Positions 24,737 through 33,466 of a stretch of 64,000 nucleotides of DNA are shown here, one piece after another (the first letter of the stretch is position 1; each line of letters begins with the position of its first letter). The translations under genes were made by a program, and so were the position numbers. Origin of the DNA: Cystobacter ferrugineus (GTDB taxonomy: Bacteria; Myxococcota; Myxococcia; Myxococcales; Myxococcaceae); the NCBI RefSeq assembly GCF_001887355.1, contig NZ_MPIN01000001.1, forward strand, positions 1,445,617 through 1,509,616, read 5' to 3'. A model generated the notes under the pieces. That model searched no databases and was not told the origin of the DNA. It worked only from the letters and a program-made list of their open reading frames with translations.

Positions 24737-24744
24737 AAGCGAGT

Positions 24745-25115
24745 GGCTGTGAGCGGGACTTCGCCAGGAACCTGGAGTGCGGTGTGCTGGTGCACGGTTT
24801 CGCGCGGATGCGCTGTGAGAGTTGCAAGGACGAGCTTCTCGTCGCCTTCTCGTGCAAGGGACGAAGGGTGTGTCCCTCCTGTAACACGAAGCGGGCGCAT
24901 GTGACGGCGGCGCACCTGGTGGAGCGGGTGCTGCCGCACAGGTAACGCCGCACTTCCACTCGCTGGTAGCCGAGGATTCAGAGGACGGCGCGGGTGGAGT
25001 GGGCCGGGCTGCTCCGCAGGACGTTCGCACTGGACGTGTTCGCCTGTCCGCGGTGTGGAGGCAGGCGAAAGGTGCTGGCGAATGTGACGGCCCCTGCTGG
25101 GGTGCGCTCGAGCGA
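24745..25115 (+). mobile_element. IS91-type transposase remnant, both ends joined (fragment 5)
   Basis: At 24745-24944 the frame reads MRCESCKDELLVAFSCKGR and VCPSCNTKRAHVTAAHLVERVLPH, the N-terminal zinc-binding domain of IS91-type transposases, ending in a stop. At 24985-25100 the C-terminal zinc ribbon follows (WAGLLRRTFALDVFACPRCGGRRKVLANVTAPAGVR). The catalytic middle (about 250 residues) is deleted. This copy shows that the scattered LLRRTF/CPRCGGRR pieces come from an IS91-type element. Confidence 0.75.
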
Positions 25116-25354
25116 GAGGTCTCCCGTGCCGGGCTCCGCCCTCACGGCCTCGTAGCGCCAGGGGGAGGGCAGGCGGAACTGTTGGTGGCGTTGGCCATCC
25201 CGGTCCGAGAACGAGATGTCCGTCTCGACCTCCCGGCCCAGATCGTCACCCGGCTGGCGCTGCTCGCCTCGGGCCTCACCCAGCCGTAGCGCCCCGAGGG
25301 AGGGGGCGGGGCCGACGCCCCCGGAGTGCTTCCGCGCCTGTTCCGGGCTCGGCG
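25116..25354. other. Short gene debris
   Basis: One plus-strand frame (ELLVALAIPVRERDVRLDLP, stop at 25289) has coding-like codons but no start. Probably a gene tail left by the IS91-type rearrangement. Confidence 0.3.
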
Positions 25355-26017
25355 CTACTTCTTCCCCGCCTTGCCGTCCTGGGCCGCCTGGGCATCGAAC
25401 TCGACAATCTCGATGGACTTGCTGTTGTCCTTGTCGAGTTCATTGAAGACCTTGTCAAGCTCGGCGCGGCTGTGGGGCAGGTTGTTCTTCTTGGCCCATG
25501 CCAGGAACTCCGCCTGGGATACGCTGCCATTCTTGTCGGTGTCGATCGACTTGAAGCGCTCCAGGCAGCGCTGGGTGGCATCGGTGGAGGCCTTCGACTG
25601 ATTGGCCTCGGTGGATGTCTTCGCGAAGCTGGCTTCCACGGCCTTCTGGACAGGAGTGCCTTGCGCGCCCTCGGCTTCATCTGCCGCCTTGCTCGAGCCG
25701 CAGCATGACTGGTTGTTGTTGCAGCACTGGTAGCCGGGCCCGCAGAAGCCCGAGTTGCCACAGTTGTCATACCCCGGGCAGTACCCCAGGACACCGCTGA
25801 CCGAGACAGGCCCATTGGAGCAGGAGACGCCGAAGTTGGAGCAGGGCCCGGAGCAGTTGCAACAGAAGATGTTGCAGGCGTCTGAACCCACGACGCAGTC
25901 CGGCCAGCCGCCACAGCACTCCGCGCGGGCCTCGGTGGTCGGCAACAACAGCGAGGTGACGAGCAGGACACCGGGCATCCACCGTGAAGCCATTCCAACG
26001 AGCTGTCGCATTTCCAT
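25355..26017 (-). CDS. Secreted Cys-rich protein with two EF-hands
   Basis: A 220-aa exported protein with a signal peptide of about 32 residues (ends EARA|EC). Residues 34-106 contain about 18 cysteines in CC and CxxxC patterns, suggesting a disulphide-knotted domain. A short Ala/Ser/Lys linker is followed by two EF-hand loops, DTDKNGSVSQAE (159-170) and DKDNSKSIEIVE (195-206), with acidic residues at the calcium positions. Likely an extracellular or periplasmic calcium-binding protein of unknown role. Two TGACACGTCA palindromes lie 171-221 bases upstream of the start. Confidence 0.75.
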   Translation of the reverse strand: MEMRQLVGMASRWMPGVLLVTSLLLPTTEARAECCGGWPDCVVGSDACNIFCCNCSGPCSNFGVSCSNGPVSVSGVLGYCPGYDNCGNSGFCGPGYQCCNNNQSCCGSSKAADEAEGAQGTPVQKAVEASFAKTSTEANQSKASTDATQRCLERFKSIDTDKNGSVSQAEFLAWAKKNNLPHSRAELDKVFNELDKDNSKSIEIVEFDAQAAQDGKAGKK

Positions 26018-26187
26018 ACGGAGCGTCCTCCTGAACGCGGATTTTCCGCCAATGATTGTGGGGGGAGCCCTCCAGGAATGAGGGCAAGACAGCCCTAACA
26101 GCAGCCAATGACTGGCTCAAGTATTTTCTTTCTTCCATGCCCTCCCAATCGGGCAGACCGCCACAAGGGCTCATCCGCCCCAACCCC

Positions 26188-26238
26188 TGACACGTCAATC
26201 CTGACCTCGCGGATGTCAGAAGCCGTACTGACACGTCA
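26188..26238. promoter_or_regulatory. Two TGACACGTCA sites upstream of the EF-hand gene
   Basis: TGACACGTCA occurs at 26188-26197 and 26229-26238, with a looser TGAC-N9-GTCA dyad between them (26202-26218). The consensus TGACRYGTCA is shared with the palindromes upstream of the geosmin operon (60335-60368). They may be regulator sites; no sigma-54 promoter was seen between here and the gene. Confidence 0.4.
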
Positions 26239-26603
26239 GAGCCGACCCGGGGTGGTCGGGTCGAGGATCGGCGCGGTGGTGTGCAGGCGGGCCCTTGGCT
26301 GTATCCGCCGTTTCCGGCTTCATGCCCGTTTAGGATCCACCATCACTCCGTCTCCGATCCCCGCCACATCGAACCGGACAGGCGGAACTACCGCATCCGG
26401 CTCACCGCGAAGGCGTCATCACACCAGGGTTATGATTCCGTTCGGTTGGACTCTGGCTTTCGAGGGGTCGTAGTACCTCACCCGGTAATCTCCGTAGAGG
26501 CCCCAGGCTCCGTACACGACCTCTCTACTCCACCGCTTCCAGCCGAGCCCCCTTCGCCCCGCTCGTTTCGCCGCGAATCGTCTCACCTCGCGCTCGACGT
26601 TCG
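26239..26603. other. Gene-free stretch
   Basis: No open frame with coding character on either strand. The sequence has a lower GC content than its surroundings and may be an old element end next to the IS4-type remnant. Confidence 0.4.
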
Positions 26604-27019
26604 GTGTTGCAGAGCGAGGTGGCTGGATTGGGCAATCCGAGAGCAGCGCTCCTGGCCTTCGGCGTGGCAGTCATGGCCTACAACATTCTGGCGGTGCTCC
26701 AGGCGGCGGTGGAGACCGAGCATCAATTGGAAGCAGCAAACTTGCAGGTGTCCACCTACTACATCGCGGACGAGGTGAGGAGCACTACAGCGGGATGATG
26801 ATTGCCGTGCCTGAAGTGGAGTGGGACTCATTCGAGACCCAATCGGCACCAGAATTGAGCCACACGCTGCTGAACATGGCAGCGAACGTCAATCCGGCCC
26901 GGCTTCGCAAACATCCACGCAAGCCGAAGAAGAAAACCAGGAAGGGGTATGTGTCGGGAGCGGAGGCACGACGGCACGTGGCGACCGCACGTGTCCCCCG
27001 GGGACAAGAATCCACGTGA
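26604..27019 (+). pseudogene. IS4-type transposase, C-terminal remnant, frameshifted
   Basis: The first part reads GLGNPRAALLAFGVAVMAYN and YYIADEVRST; after a frameshift near 26785 the second part continues GMMIAVPEVEWDSFE and ends in a Lys/Arg-rich tail (RLRKHPRKPKKKTRKG). This matches the C terminus of a common IS4-family transposase. The catalytic N-terminal two thirds are missing. Confidence 0.7.
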
Positions 27020-27610
27020 CGGGCGAGAAAGAACACTGGCCCAGGGCGAGCGCAGGTGCCCCGGACAGCGGAGGACTGCGCGGAGTCAGTCATTCCAACA
27101 AGCGCGGGAGAGGGAGCTGCTTTGGAGCGCCGCTCCCGCGCCCAGGCAGAGTCATTTCCTCCCCCCAGAACTCTGCTTGCTCGCCATTCCTGGGGGACTC
27201 TCCCCTACACACCTTGAAAGGGGTGCTCCTGACACCTTGTCGCCGGGACGCGCTTCGATCAGGGGACCCACCAGCTTGCCGTTGTAGGAGCGAAGTCTGA
27301 CCGGGACACTGCCGATCTTGCTGTCCGCATACCGGGCTTCCAGTCAGACGTTCACGTTACGGGAAGGCTGCTCGTCGCGTGCTCCCTGCGCCGTGCCGGT
27401 ATGCATGTTTTGATGCTTCATGGAGGTGCACTCCGGGTCTCCCCTCACCGAAAGGGTGGAGGGAGCCGGATGCGGATGTGATGGGGGGCCCGGTGGCCCC
27501 GAACTGGTTCGCCTTCTTCTTTTACACCGGGGCACCAGGGACCGGGAAGCCACGCTTGCGCATCAGGGCATCGATGCCGGCGTCCTTGCCACGCAAGGCG
27601 CGGCAGCCGA
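27020..27610. other. Gene-free stretch downstream of the IS4 remnant
   Basis: No convincing gene. A GGAGCCGGATGCGGATGTGA stretch near 27462-27481 and a similar CCGCATCCGGCTC near 26391-26403 in opposite orientation could be element ends. I could not fold them into a known intron or IS structure. Confidence 0.35.
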
Positions 27611-29251
27611 TCACGGCTTCGCCGCGGCGGCGACCTTGCGCTCCATGCACTCCTTGCAGCACTTGCAGTCCTCCACCACCGGCTGCTCCGGCTGCTTGCT
27701 CGCGCAGATGACCTCCTCGAGCAGTTCCTGGAAGCCCTGCAGGGTGTCCTCGTACGTGAAGGCCTTGCCGCCGGTCTCGGCCGCCACGCGCGCGAACTCG
27801 GCCTGGTTGGCCTTGCGCGTCTTCTCGTCCGCCCCGCTCTTGGCCAGGTAGGTGTGCACCCGCGTGCTCCCGGCCTTGGCGACCTCGATCGCCTTGTTGG
27901 CGGCGGCGATATCCTCGGCGTCGACGTTGTCGCCGCCCTCCATACCCTCGTCGCCGAGGAAGAGGATCGCGCGCTTGGCGTTCGGGCGCCAGTCGTTGTG
28001 CGTCACCACGTCCTCGATCGCGCGCCCGCCGTCCTCCTGCGCGCCACCAGATGTCACCGTGCCGCGCTTGCGCCCGCGAATCGCCGACTCGGCGACGCCG
28101 AGCCTGGTGAGGTGCTCGCGGATGGTCGTGCGGAATAGCGAGTCGGAGAACTTCCCCTCGATCCCCAGGTAGCTGACCTTGAGGTCCGACGGGCACTTCG
28201 ACTTCGCCGCCTCGATGGCCGCGCTGACCGAGTTGCTGAGGCTCGTCGCGTCGGGCTTCATCGACGTGCTCGAGTCGATCACGATGACCAGGTCGACGAG
28301 GGGGACCGCGGGCTCCGGCTGCTGCTGGACCTGGCCCGGGCGGCAGATCCCGGGGAAGACCAGCGTGCGCCCCTCGTTGCCATGCTCCTTGTCCTCGGAG
28401 CGGTGCGTGGTCACCGGCCCCGGCTTCTCGCGCGTGGCCGTCCCCGCGGTGATGCCGCTCGCCGCGCCGGGGAGCTTGAATCCATTGATGGCGAAGCGCG
28501 ACGGCTCACCGTCGGCCCCCCGCTGGAAGTTCAGCGAGAGCAGCTCGCTCAGCCCGAGCGAGCCGACCAGCGGGTCGTGATACCAGAACTCCGTGAGCTT
28601 CGACCCGCGCCCCAGCCCACCGATGACGTGCGCGATGTCGACGGGGTACTCCTCGCCCTTGTAGGTGAAGCACCCGCTACCGAACACCGAGCCGTCCGGG
28701 TTGAGGACCTTGAACATGTAGGTCTGGACCGGCTTCACGATCTGCACGAGCTTGGCGATGATATCGGCGCTGTTGGAGCCGTTCTCGGGGCTGATGAACC
28801 TCGTCACCAGCTTGCCGCCCTGCATGAAGCCCTCGATGACGAGCGCGTACTCCTCGCCGTCGATCTCGATGGTCTCCGGCGATCGCAAGGTCGGCAGATC
28901 GACCAGATCGTCGGGCGCCGGCCCGATGTTCGGCGTCTCGTTGTGGTGGAAGGTGAAGCTGAAGTCCCTCGCCAGCACGCCCCCGCTGAACGTGACGTGA
29001 ACCCTCAGGCTGACGTCGAATTGCCCGGGCTGATAGCCGTAGATCGGGAAGTTCTGGTGCGTGAACGTGCCGAGCACGAACGTCGTGCCGTCGAGCGGCA
29101 CCTCGACGGTGCGGCCCGTGAAGACGTATCCGCTCTGCCCGGCGCCGCCGGCGGGCACGCCCCACCGGACGTGCTGGCTGTTCAACCCGGCGAGCCCCGG
29201 CGGAGAAGCGTTGATGCCCGACCAGATGCCCGAAGTCACTGCTGTGGTCAT
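27611..29251 (-). CDS. Choice-of-anchor K-like plus von Willebrand A domain protein
   Basis: A 546-aa protein. The ATG at 29251 follows a GAGGAGA site. Residues 1-165 form a beta domain (GTFTHQNFPIYGYQPGQFDV, then FSFTFHHNETPN) like the choice-of-anchor K domain, 166-290 hold a second beta region and 320-510 a vWA domain with the MIDAS motif D326-SSTS. The C terminus carries a CKCCKEC cysteine cluster. No signal peptide is visible. vWA domains bind protein partners through Mg2+; role unknown. It is isolated, facing IS4 debris downstream and a decayed gene upstream. Confidence 0.75.
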   Translation of the reverse strand: MTTAVTSGIWSGINASPPGLAGLNSQHVRWGVPAGGAGQSGYVFTGRTVEVPLDGTTFVLGTFTHQNFPIYGYQPGQFDVSLRVHVTFSGGVLARDFSFTFHHNETPNIGPAPDDLVDLPTLRSPETIEIDGEEYALVIEGFMQGGKLVTRFISPENGSNSADIIAKLVQIVKPVQTYMFKVLNPDGSVFGSGCFTYKGEEYPVDIAHVIGGLGRGSKLTEFWYHDPLVGSLGLSELLSLNFQRGADGEPSRFAINGFKLPGAASGITAGTATREKPGPVTTHRSEDKEHGNEGRTLVFPGICRPGQVQQQPEPAVPLVDLVIVIDSSTSMKPDATSLSNSVSAAIEAAKSKCPSDLKVSYLGIEGKFSDSLFRTTIREHLTRLGVAESAIRGRKRGTVTSGGAQEDGGRAIEDVVTHNDWRPNAKRAILFLGDEGMEGGDNVDAEDIAAANKAIEVAKAGSTRVHTYLAKSGADEKTRKANQAEFARVAAETGGKAFTYEDTLQGFQELLEEVICASKQPEQPVVEDCKCCKECMERKVAAAAKP

Positions 29252-29583
29252 TTTCAGATCTCTTTCTCCTCGGGAACGAGCAGGCGCCGCGTGCCCGCAT
29301 CGCCCGAGGCATGATCCTTCTATTGCTAGAAAGGCCGACCGGCGGTTCCCCTTGGACCTTGGTCCTATAAGACTGTCAGGTAGGGGACAGGACCACCCCG
29401 GCTCGGCTCTGGCGATGTTGGACAAGGTCGAAGGCGGTGCCATGGATGCTAATAGCAGCGCACAATGAGCAGTTCACTGGAGCATCCGGGTACGGCGATC
29501 CAGCCCGGGGTCGTCATCGTCGCCATCAACCACAAGGGTGCAGTCAAGCGCGCACAGACGGCAGGCAAAGCTTTTCATTCCCA

Positions 29584-30249
29584 ATGAAGACCGTGCTCGC
29601 GCCGGGGTAGACCGTGCACGTCTACACCAACGAGGTGCACCCGGAGACCGGCGGCTTCTCGTTCCAGAGCAAGCGCTCGATATGGAACGACAAGGGCGAC
29701 GTGGCCCAGCTCCGCGACGCTCAAAGGAAGCTCGTCGCGCAGATCGGCTACGGCTCTCACGCAGGGGTCGACGCTGTCCCGACCGCCACCGGTCCGAGTG
29801 CCCCCCCCGACCGGCCGGCGGCTTCCCGGAGCGCGACAGTCACGGCTACTCCGCCGACGCCTGCCTGTTGCCCGTCACGCAGTGGAAGTACCTGAACGAA
29901 TACCAATGGGAAGACGCGCGCGCGCGCCAGCTCATCGCGATCGGCACCAACGATTACAACCCCGGCGAGATGTTCGTGCTCCTGAATCCCGACACCGAAG
30001 AGGTGTTCTTGCTGGATACGCAGAGGGATGACGGGCCCAGGTCCCAGGGCTCCTTCGAGCACTGGCTCCAGCAGCACGATCTCAGCAAGGACACCTACCT
30101 GGCCGGGCCGGAGGTCGACGAGCTGGAGTTCGAGGCCGGCGAGACGGTCGCGGCGGCGATCGCGAGAAGACACCGCGGCTGGCGCGCCCGCCTGGAACGC
30201 CGTCGAGGGCAAGTTCATCGAGGCCGTCAACCGCCTGCGCGGCGACTGA
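29584..30249 (+). pseudogene. Decayed gene with nonsense and frameshift mutations
   Basis: From ATG 29584 the frame reads MKTVLAPG, then TAG in place of a sense codon, then TVHVYTNEVHPETGGFSFQSK. It shifts near 29760, continues as QWKYLNEYQWEDARARQLIA and NPGEMFVLLNPDTEEVFLLDT, shifts again near 30165 and ends EGKFIEAVNRLRGD at 30249. The conserved middle resembles SMI1/KNR4 (SUKH)-type immunity proteins, but this is tentative. At least one stop and two frameshifts make it a pseudogene. Confidence 0.65.
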
Positions 30250-30254
30250 TCCGC

Positions 30255-30342
30255 GAGGGATCTTCCGCCAGGCCCGAACGTCCTCCTGAGCAACTCGGCC
30301 CAGTCCACTCGCGGCGTCCTCTCCTTCAGGTGCTGGCCACGG
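30255..30342 (-). mobile_element. IS91-type transposase remnant (fragment 6)
   Basis: On the minus strand a frame reads GQHLKERTPRVDWAELLRRTFG, the start of the C-terminal block also seen at 16770 and 24985, and stops being similar directly after. It is wedged between two pseudogenes. Confidence 0.55.
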
Positions 30343-30345
30343 CGG

Positions 30346-30675
30346 AGGTGTGGGATGGGAGCCGAGGACGCGCAAGTGGAGCGAGACGGGGCGCCTCGCG
30401 CTGTCCCGCTCGGGCTTCGCCCTGACGGCCCTGCCCGGAGGGGGCGCGGCGGTATCGGGGGGACTGCTCGACCAGGGGAGGCCACGGCGGACGTGGAGCT
30501 GTGGCACCCGGAGCGCGGCACGTGGGCACCGGGGCCTCCGCTCGCCGTGCCCCGGGCGGGCCATCAGCTCGTGGAGGGCTTGCGCGGCACCTTCCTCGTC
30601 GTGGGCGCCACCCGGGACGCCGCCGAGGCCCTGTCGACCACCTGGGAGCTCTGGCGGCCCGGCGCCGAGGGATAG
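30346..30675 (+). pseudogene. Kelch-repeat protein, C-terminal remnant
   Basis: Two frames join to a Kelch pattern: ETGRLALSRSGFALTALPGG, then AAVSGGLLD, and after a frameshift VELWHPERGTWAPGPPLAVP and TFLVVGATRD, stop at 30675. Myxobacteria carry many long Kelch lipoproteins; only the last one or two blades remain. The 3' end overlaps the LysR gene on the other strand. Confidence 0.6.
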
Positions 30676-31586
30676 GGCCCCGGGCCTGAATCCGAAGACA
30701 AACGGCGCTTCAGCTCGTCGAGCAACCACCGGCCGGCGACCCCCAGCACGCGGTCGCGTCGGTGGGCCGCGTAGATGGTCAGCCCTCCGGCTGGAGTCGA
30801 ATCGTCGTCGAGCTGGAGCGGCACCAGGTGCCCCGCGGCGATGGAGCCGGCGACGAGGTGCTCGGGCATCCGGCACCAGCCAAAGCCAGCCAGCAGGAAG
30901 TCCAGACGCCGCCCGAGGTCGACGAAGCGCCAGAGCCTGGAGCTCAAGAGTCCGTAGTTCGCGCCACCGGCATCCATCGGGTCCGACAGGACGAGCTGGA
31001 CATGGGGCTCCAGGTCTCCCCGCGTCACCGGTCGTCCGAGCGTGGCGAGCGGATGCGTGGGCGCCACCACGGCCTGCAATCCAATACGCAGCAGCGGGGA
31101 GGCGGCGATGTCCTCGGGGATGGTGGGCAGGAGCAGGCAGATTCCCAGCGCGGCCGAACCGTTTCGCAGGCGTCGCACCGCGCCTCCGAGCCCCTCGGTG
31201 GAGAAGCTGACGGGGAGATCGGGAAAGGTGCCGCTGAGCGCGCGAATGCTGTCGATCAGCGGCGCCGTCGGCACCAGGGGATCGATCGCGAGCGCGAGCT
31301 CGGGCTCCAGCCCCGCGCGCGTGCTCGCCGCCACCGCCTCGAACCGGGTCGCGCTCGCCAACACCAGACGTGCCTGCTCGACGAGTACGCGCCCGATTTC
31401 GGTCAGCCGTGGCCGGTGACCGCTCCGGTCGAAGAGCAGGACTCCCTGCAGGTTCTCGAGCGTCGCCACGGCCTGGCTGATCGCCGATTGCGCACGTCTG
31501 AGTTCACGGCCGGCCGCGGAAAAGCTGCCCGTGTCGGCGATCGTCACGAGGACGCGCAGTTGATCCAGGGTGAGGTTGCTCAGCAT
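30564..31586 (-). CDS. LysR family transcriptional regulator
   Basis: A 340-aa protein with an N-terminal helix-turn-helix (residues 4-65; DQLRVLVTIADTGSFSAAGRELRRAQSAISQAVATLE) and substrate domain (90-295). About 40 extra C-terminal residues run antisense through the Kelch remnant, which suggests the original stop was lost in the rearrangement. It is divergent from the azoreductase gene, with a T-N11-A box between them. The likely target is the azoreductase/dioxygenase pair. Confidence 0.9.
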   Translation of the reverse strand: MLSNLTLDQLRVLVTIADTGSFSAAGRELRRAQSAISQAVATLENLQGVLLFDRSGHRPRLTEIGRVLVEQARLVLASATRFEAVAASTRAGLEPELALAIDPLVPTAPLIDSIRALSGTFPDLPVSFSTEGLGGAVRRLRNGSAALGICLLLPTIPEDIAASPLLRIGLQAVVAPTHPLATLGRPVTRGDLEPHVQLVLSDPMDAGGANYGLLSSRLWRFVDLGRRLDFLLAGFGWCRMPEHLVAGSIAAGHLVPLQLDDDSTPAGGLTIYAAHRRDRVLGVAGRWLLDELKRRLSSDSGPGPYPSAPGRQSSQVVDRASAASRVAPTTRKVPRKPSTS

Positions 31587-31588
31587 GA

Positions 31589-31609
31589 TCCATCATCCAC
31601 GCCGATGGA
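31589..31609. promoter_or_regulatory. LysR-type operator (TCCAT-N11-ATGGA)
   Basis: Five-base inverted arms spaced by 11 bases fit a T-N11-A LysR box, starting three bases upstream of the LysR ATG and 95 bases before the azoreductase ATG. Confidence 0.5.
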
Positions 31610-31703
31610 CATCATCATGATTTCATCACTCCCGCAAGGGAGAGATGGCGCGTAGCCTGGCGTCATTCAAGCAACCCCCCGTCGTCTCTCCAGGAGACCT
31701 CCG

Positions 31704-32321
31704 ATGCCCAGGCTTCTCGTCATTGAAACCAGTCCGCGTGGCGATCATTCGATTTCACGTCACATGACCCGCCGCTTCGTCGCCGAATGGCGCGCCTCAC
31801 ATCCGGGCGGCGAAGTGGTCGAGCGGGATCTCATGGAGACCGAACTCCCGTTCGTCACCGCGCCCTGGCTCCAGGCCTATTTCACGCCGCCCGAGCAGCA
31901 CTCGCCCGCGATGAAGGACGTGCTTCGACTGTCGGACGCGCTCGTCGCGGAGTTGCTCGCCGCCGACCACCTCGTCATCGCCACGCCCGTCTATAATTAC
32001 AACGTGCCGGCCGCCCTGAAGGCGTGGGTGGATCACATCGTGCGCAAGGGATTGACGCTGGGCCACGACGGGCAGGGCCTCGTCACGGGCAAGAAGGCGA
32101 CGGTCCTGCTCGCCTCGGGCGGCGTGTATACCGAAGGGTCGCCCATCCGGGATCGCGACATCGCAACGCGCTACCTGCGCCTGATCCTGAACGTGATTGG
32201 CATTACCGACGTGACGGTGGTCGCGGGCGGGGGCGCGAAGGTGGTCGACCTGGGCAAGGAGACGATGGACGGATTCCTGGCCCGGATCGAACCCGACATC
32301 GAGCGCGCCGCGGCGAGCTGA
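31704..32321 (+). CDS. azoR: FMN-dependent NADH-azoreductase
   Basis: A 205-aa flavodoxin-fold quinone reductase. Signatures: N-terminal phosphate loop [15 protein letters not shown] (residues 5-19), the azoreductase motif [20 protein letters not shown] near 94-113, and LASGGVY near 136. AzoR enzymes are FMN dimers that reduce quinones and azo bonds with NADH. The ATG follows CAGGAGACC. A 27-bp gap to the dioxygenase-like gene suggests an operon under the divergent LysR, possibly handling quinones or aromatic compounds. Confidence 0.9.
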   Translation: MPRLLVIETSPRGDHSISRHMTRRFVAEWRASHPGGEVVERDLMETELPFVTAPWLQAYFTPPEQHSPAMKDVLRLSDALVAELLAADHLVIATPVYNYNVPAALKAWVDHIVRKGLTLGHDGQGLVTGKKATVLLASGGVYTEGSPIRDRDIATRYLRLILNVIGITDVTVVAGGGAKVVDLGKETMDGFLARIEPDIERAAAS

Positions 32322-32348
32322 ACGACACCTGAACTCCAGAGGCTTTCG

Positions 32349-33254
32349 ATGAGCACGAAGACGAAGAGCATGACGCGCCGGGGACTCCTCGGCGCGATGG
32401 GTCTGGCGGTGGTGGCGGTTCCGCTTCCCCGTTTCCTGGCCTGGGCGAAGCCCTCCGTGAAGCCAGTGGGCAGGGGCTGGGCCACGGGAGGCACCGCCGC
32501 GATGACCGGGGCTCGCAGCTATCCCAATCCCTTCACCTCCCAACCAGGCGCGGCGTGCAAGCTGACGTGCGCGCAGATCGTGGGCCCCTGCCATGGGAAC
32601 ACCCAGGTGCGCCAGGACATCAGCGAGGGGCACCCGGGGCTGCCCGTGCGGCTCGCGTTCCGGGTCCTGGATGAGCGCTGTCAGCCCGTCGAGGGGGCCA
32701 GCGTGGACATCTGGCATGCCGGGCCCGAGGGGACGTATTCGGGCGACGATCAGCACGCGCTCTGCAATGCGGATGACGAGAAGGCTCGCGCCGCGCATTG
32801 GTTCCGGGGCGTGCAGAGGACCAACGCCGAGGGCCGGGTGGATTTCAATACCTGCTTTCCGGGCTGGTACCCGACCCGGACCGTGCACATCCATTTCACC
32901 ATCCAGGTCGCGGGCGTCGAGAGCGTGACCTCCCAGCTCTACTTCGAGGACTCGCTCAACGACGACATCCTGCGCACCCAGGCGCTCTACAACACGCGCG
33001 GCACACGCGACACGCGCAACACCGACGACAAGGTGGCGTCACCCGACCAACAGAGCGACTTCGTGCTGCAAACCCAGAAGATGCCGGATGGGGCGCTGCT
33101 GGCCTGGAAGACCTTCATCGTCCGCTCCTCGACGGGCCTCCCCCTGTGCGAGGCCAACAGCGAGCACATCCAGGCGCTCCTCAAGTCGGGCGTCAATCCC
33201 TCGGACCCGAGCACCTTCCCCCCCGGAATGCTCCCCTCGAAGCTGAGCCGGTGA
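32349..33254 (+). CDS. Intradiol ring-cleavage dioxygenase-like protein, exported
   Basis: A 301-aa protein. The N terminus is a probable twin-arginine or Sec signal (TRRGLLGAMGLAVVAV, residues 9-24), so it acts outside the cytoplasm. The core matches protocatechuate/catechol intradiol dioxygenases, with ASVDIWHAGPEGTYSG, then CFPGWYPTRTVHIHF carrying the Tyr and His-X-His iron ligands (two Tyr, two His). Exported members of this family in many bacteria have no defined substrate. It probably acts with the upstream azoreductase on aromatic compounds or quinones. Confidence 0.85.
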   Translation: MSTKTKSMTRRGLLGAMGLAVVAVPLPRFLAWAKPSVKPVGRGWATGGTAAMTGARSYPNPFTSQPGAACKLTCAQIVGPCHGNTQVRQDISEGHPGLPVRLAFRVLDERCQPVEGASVDIWHAGPEGTYSGDDQHALCNADDEKARAAHWFRGVQRTNAEGRVDFNTCFPGWYPTRTVHIHFTIQVAGVESVTSQLYFEDSLNDDILRTQALYNTRGTRDTRNTDDKVASPDQQSDFVLQTQKMPDGALLAWKTFIVRSSTGLPLCEANSEHIQALLKSGVNPSDPSTFPPGMLPSKLSR

Positions 33255-33261
33255 ACGGTTG

Positions 33262-33410
33262 CTCCGCCTATACGCTACGCCGAACTCCGAGAGACTCTCT
33301 GGATCTCCCAACCCCGCTCTCTTCACAATGTCGTAGAGATTGATGGTGTCGAGGAAGACGACGTTGTTGGGGTGCTGCACGCGGTACTGTCTGCCAATAG
33401 CTCGGCGCGG
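33262..33410 (-). pseudogene. Fragment of a second copy of the nuclease toxin
   Basis: On the minus strand the sequence reads IGRQYRVQHPNNVVFLDTIN and GDPESLSEF, clearly related to IGRQYSVQHPDNAVFLDTFN and GNPKRLSEF in the intact toxin at 34360-35109. The stretch ATAGCTCGGCGCGGGCAG at 33397-33414 recurs with one mismatch at 35167-35184 beyond the intact toxin, suggesting a duplication or recombination boundary. Confidence 0.7.
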
Positions 33411-33466
33411 GCAGCACCTTCTTCTTCACCCTGCCCGTGGCCGGCTGACGCCGAGTTCGGCCGCGC

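Noticed and set aside
26380-27485. GC(A/C)TCCGGCTC-type stretches as parts of a group II intron
   Set aside because: I could not find a domain V hairpin or a reverse transcriptase; only an IS4-type transposase tail lies between them.
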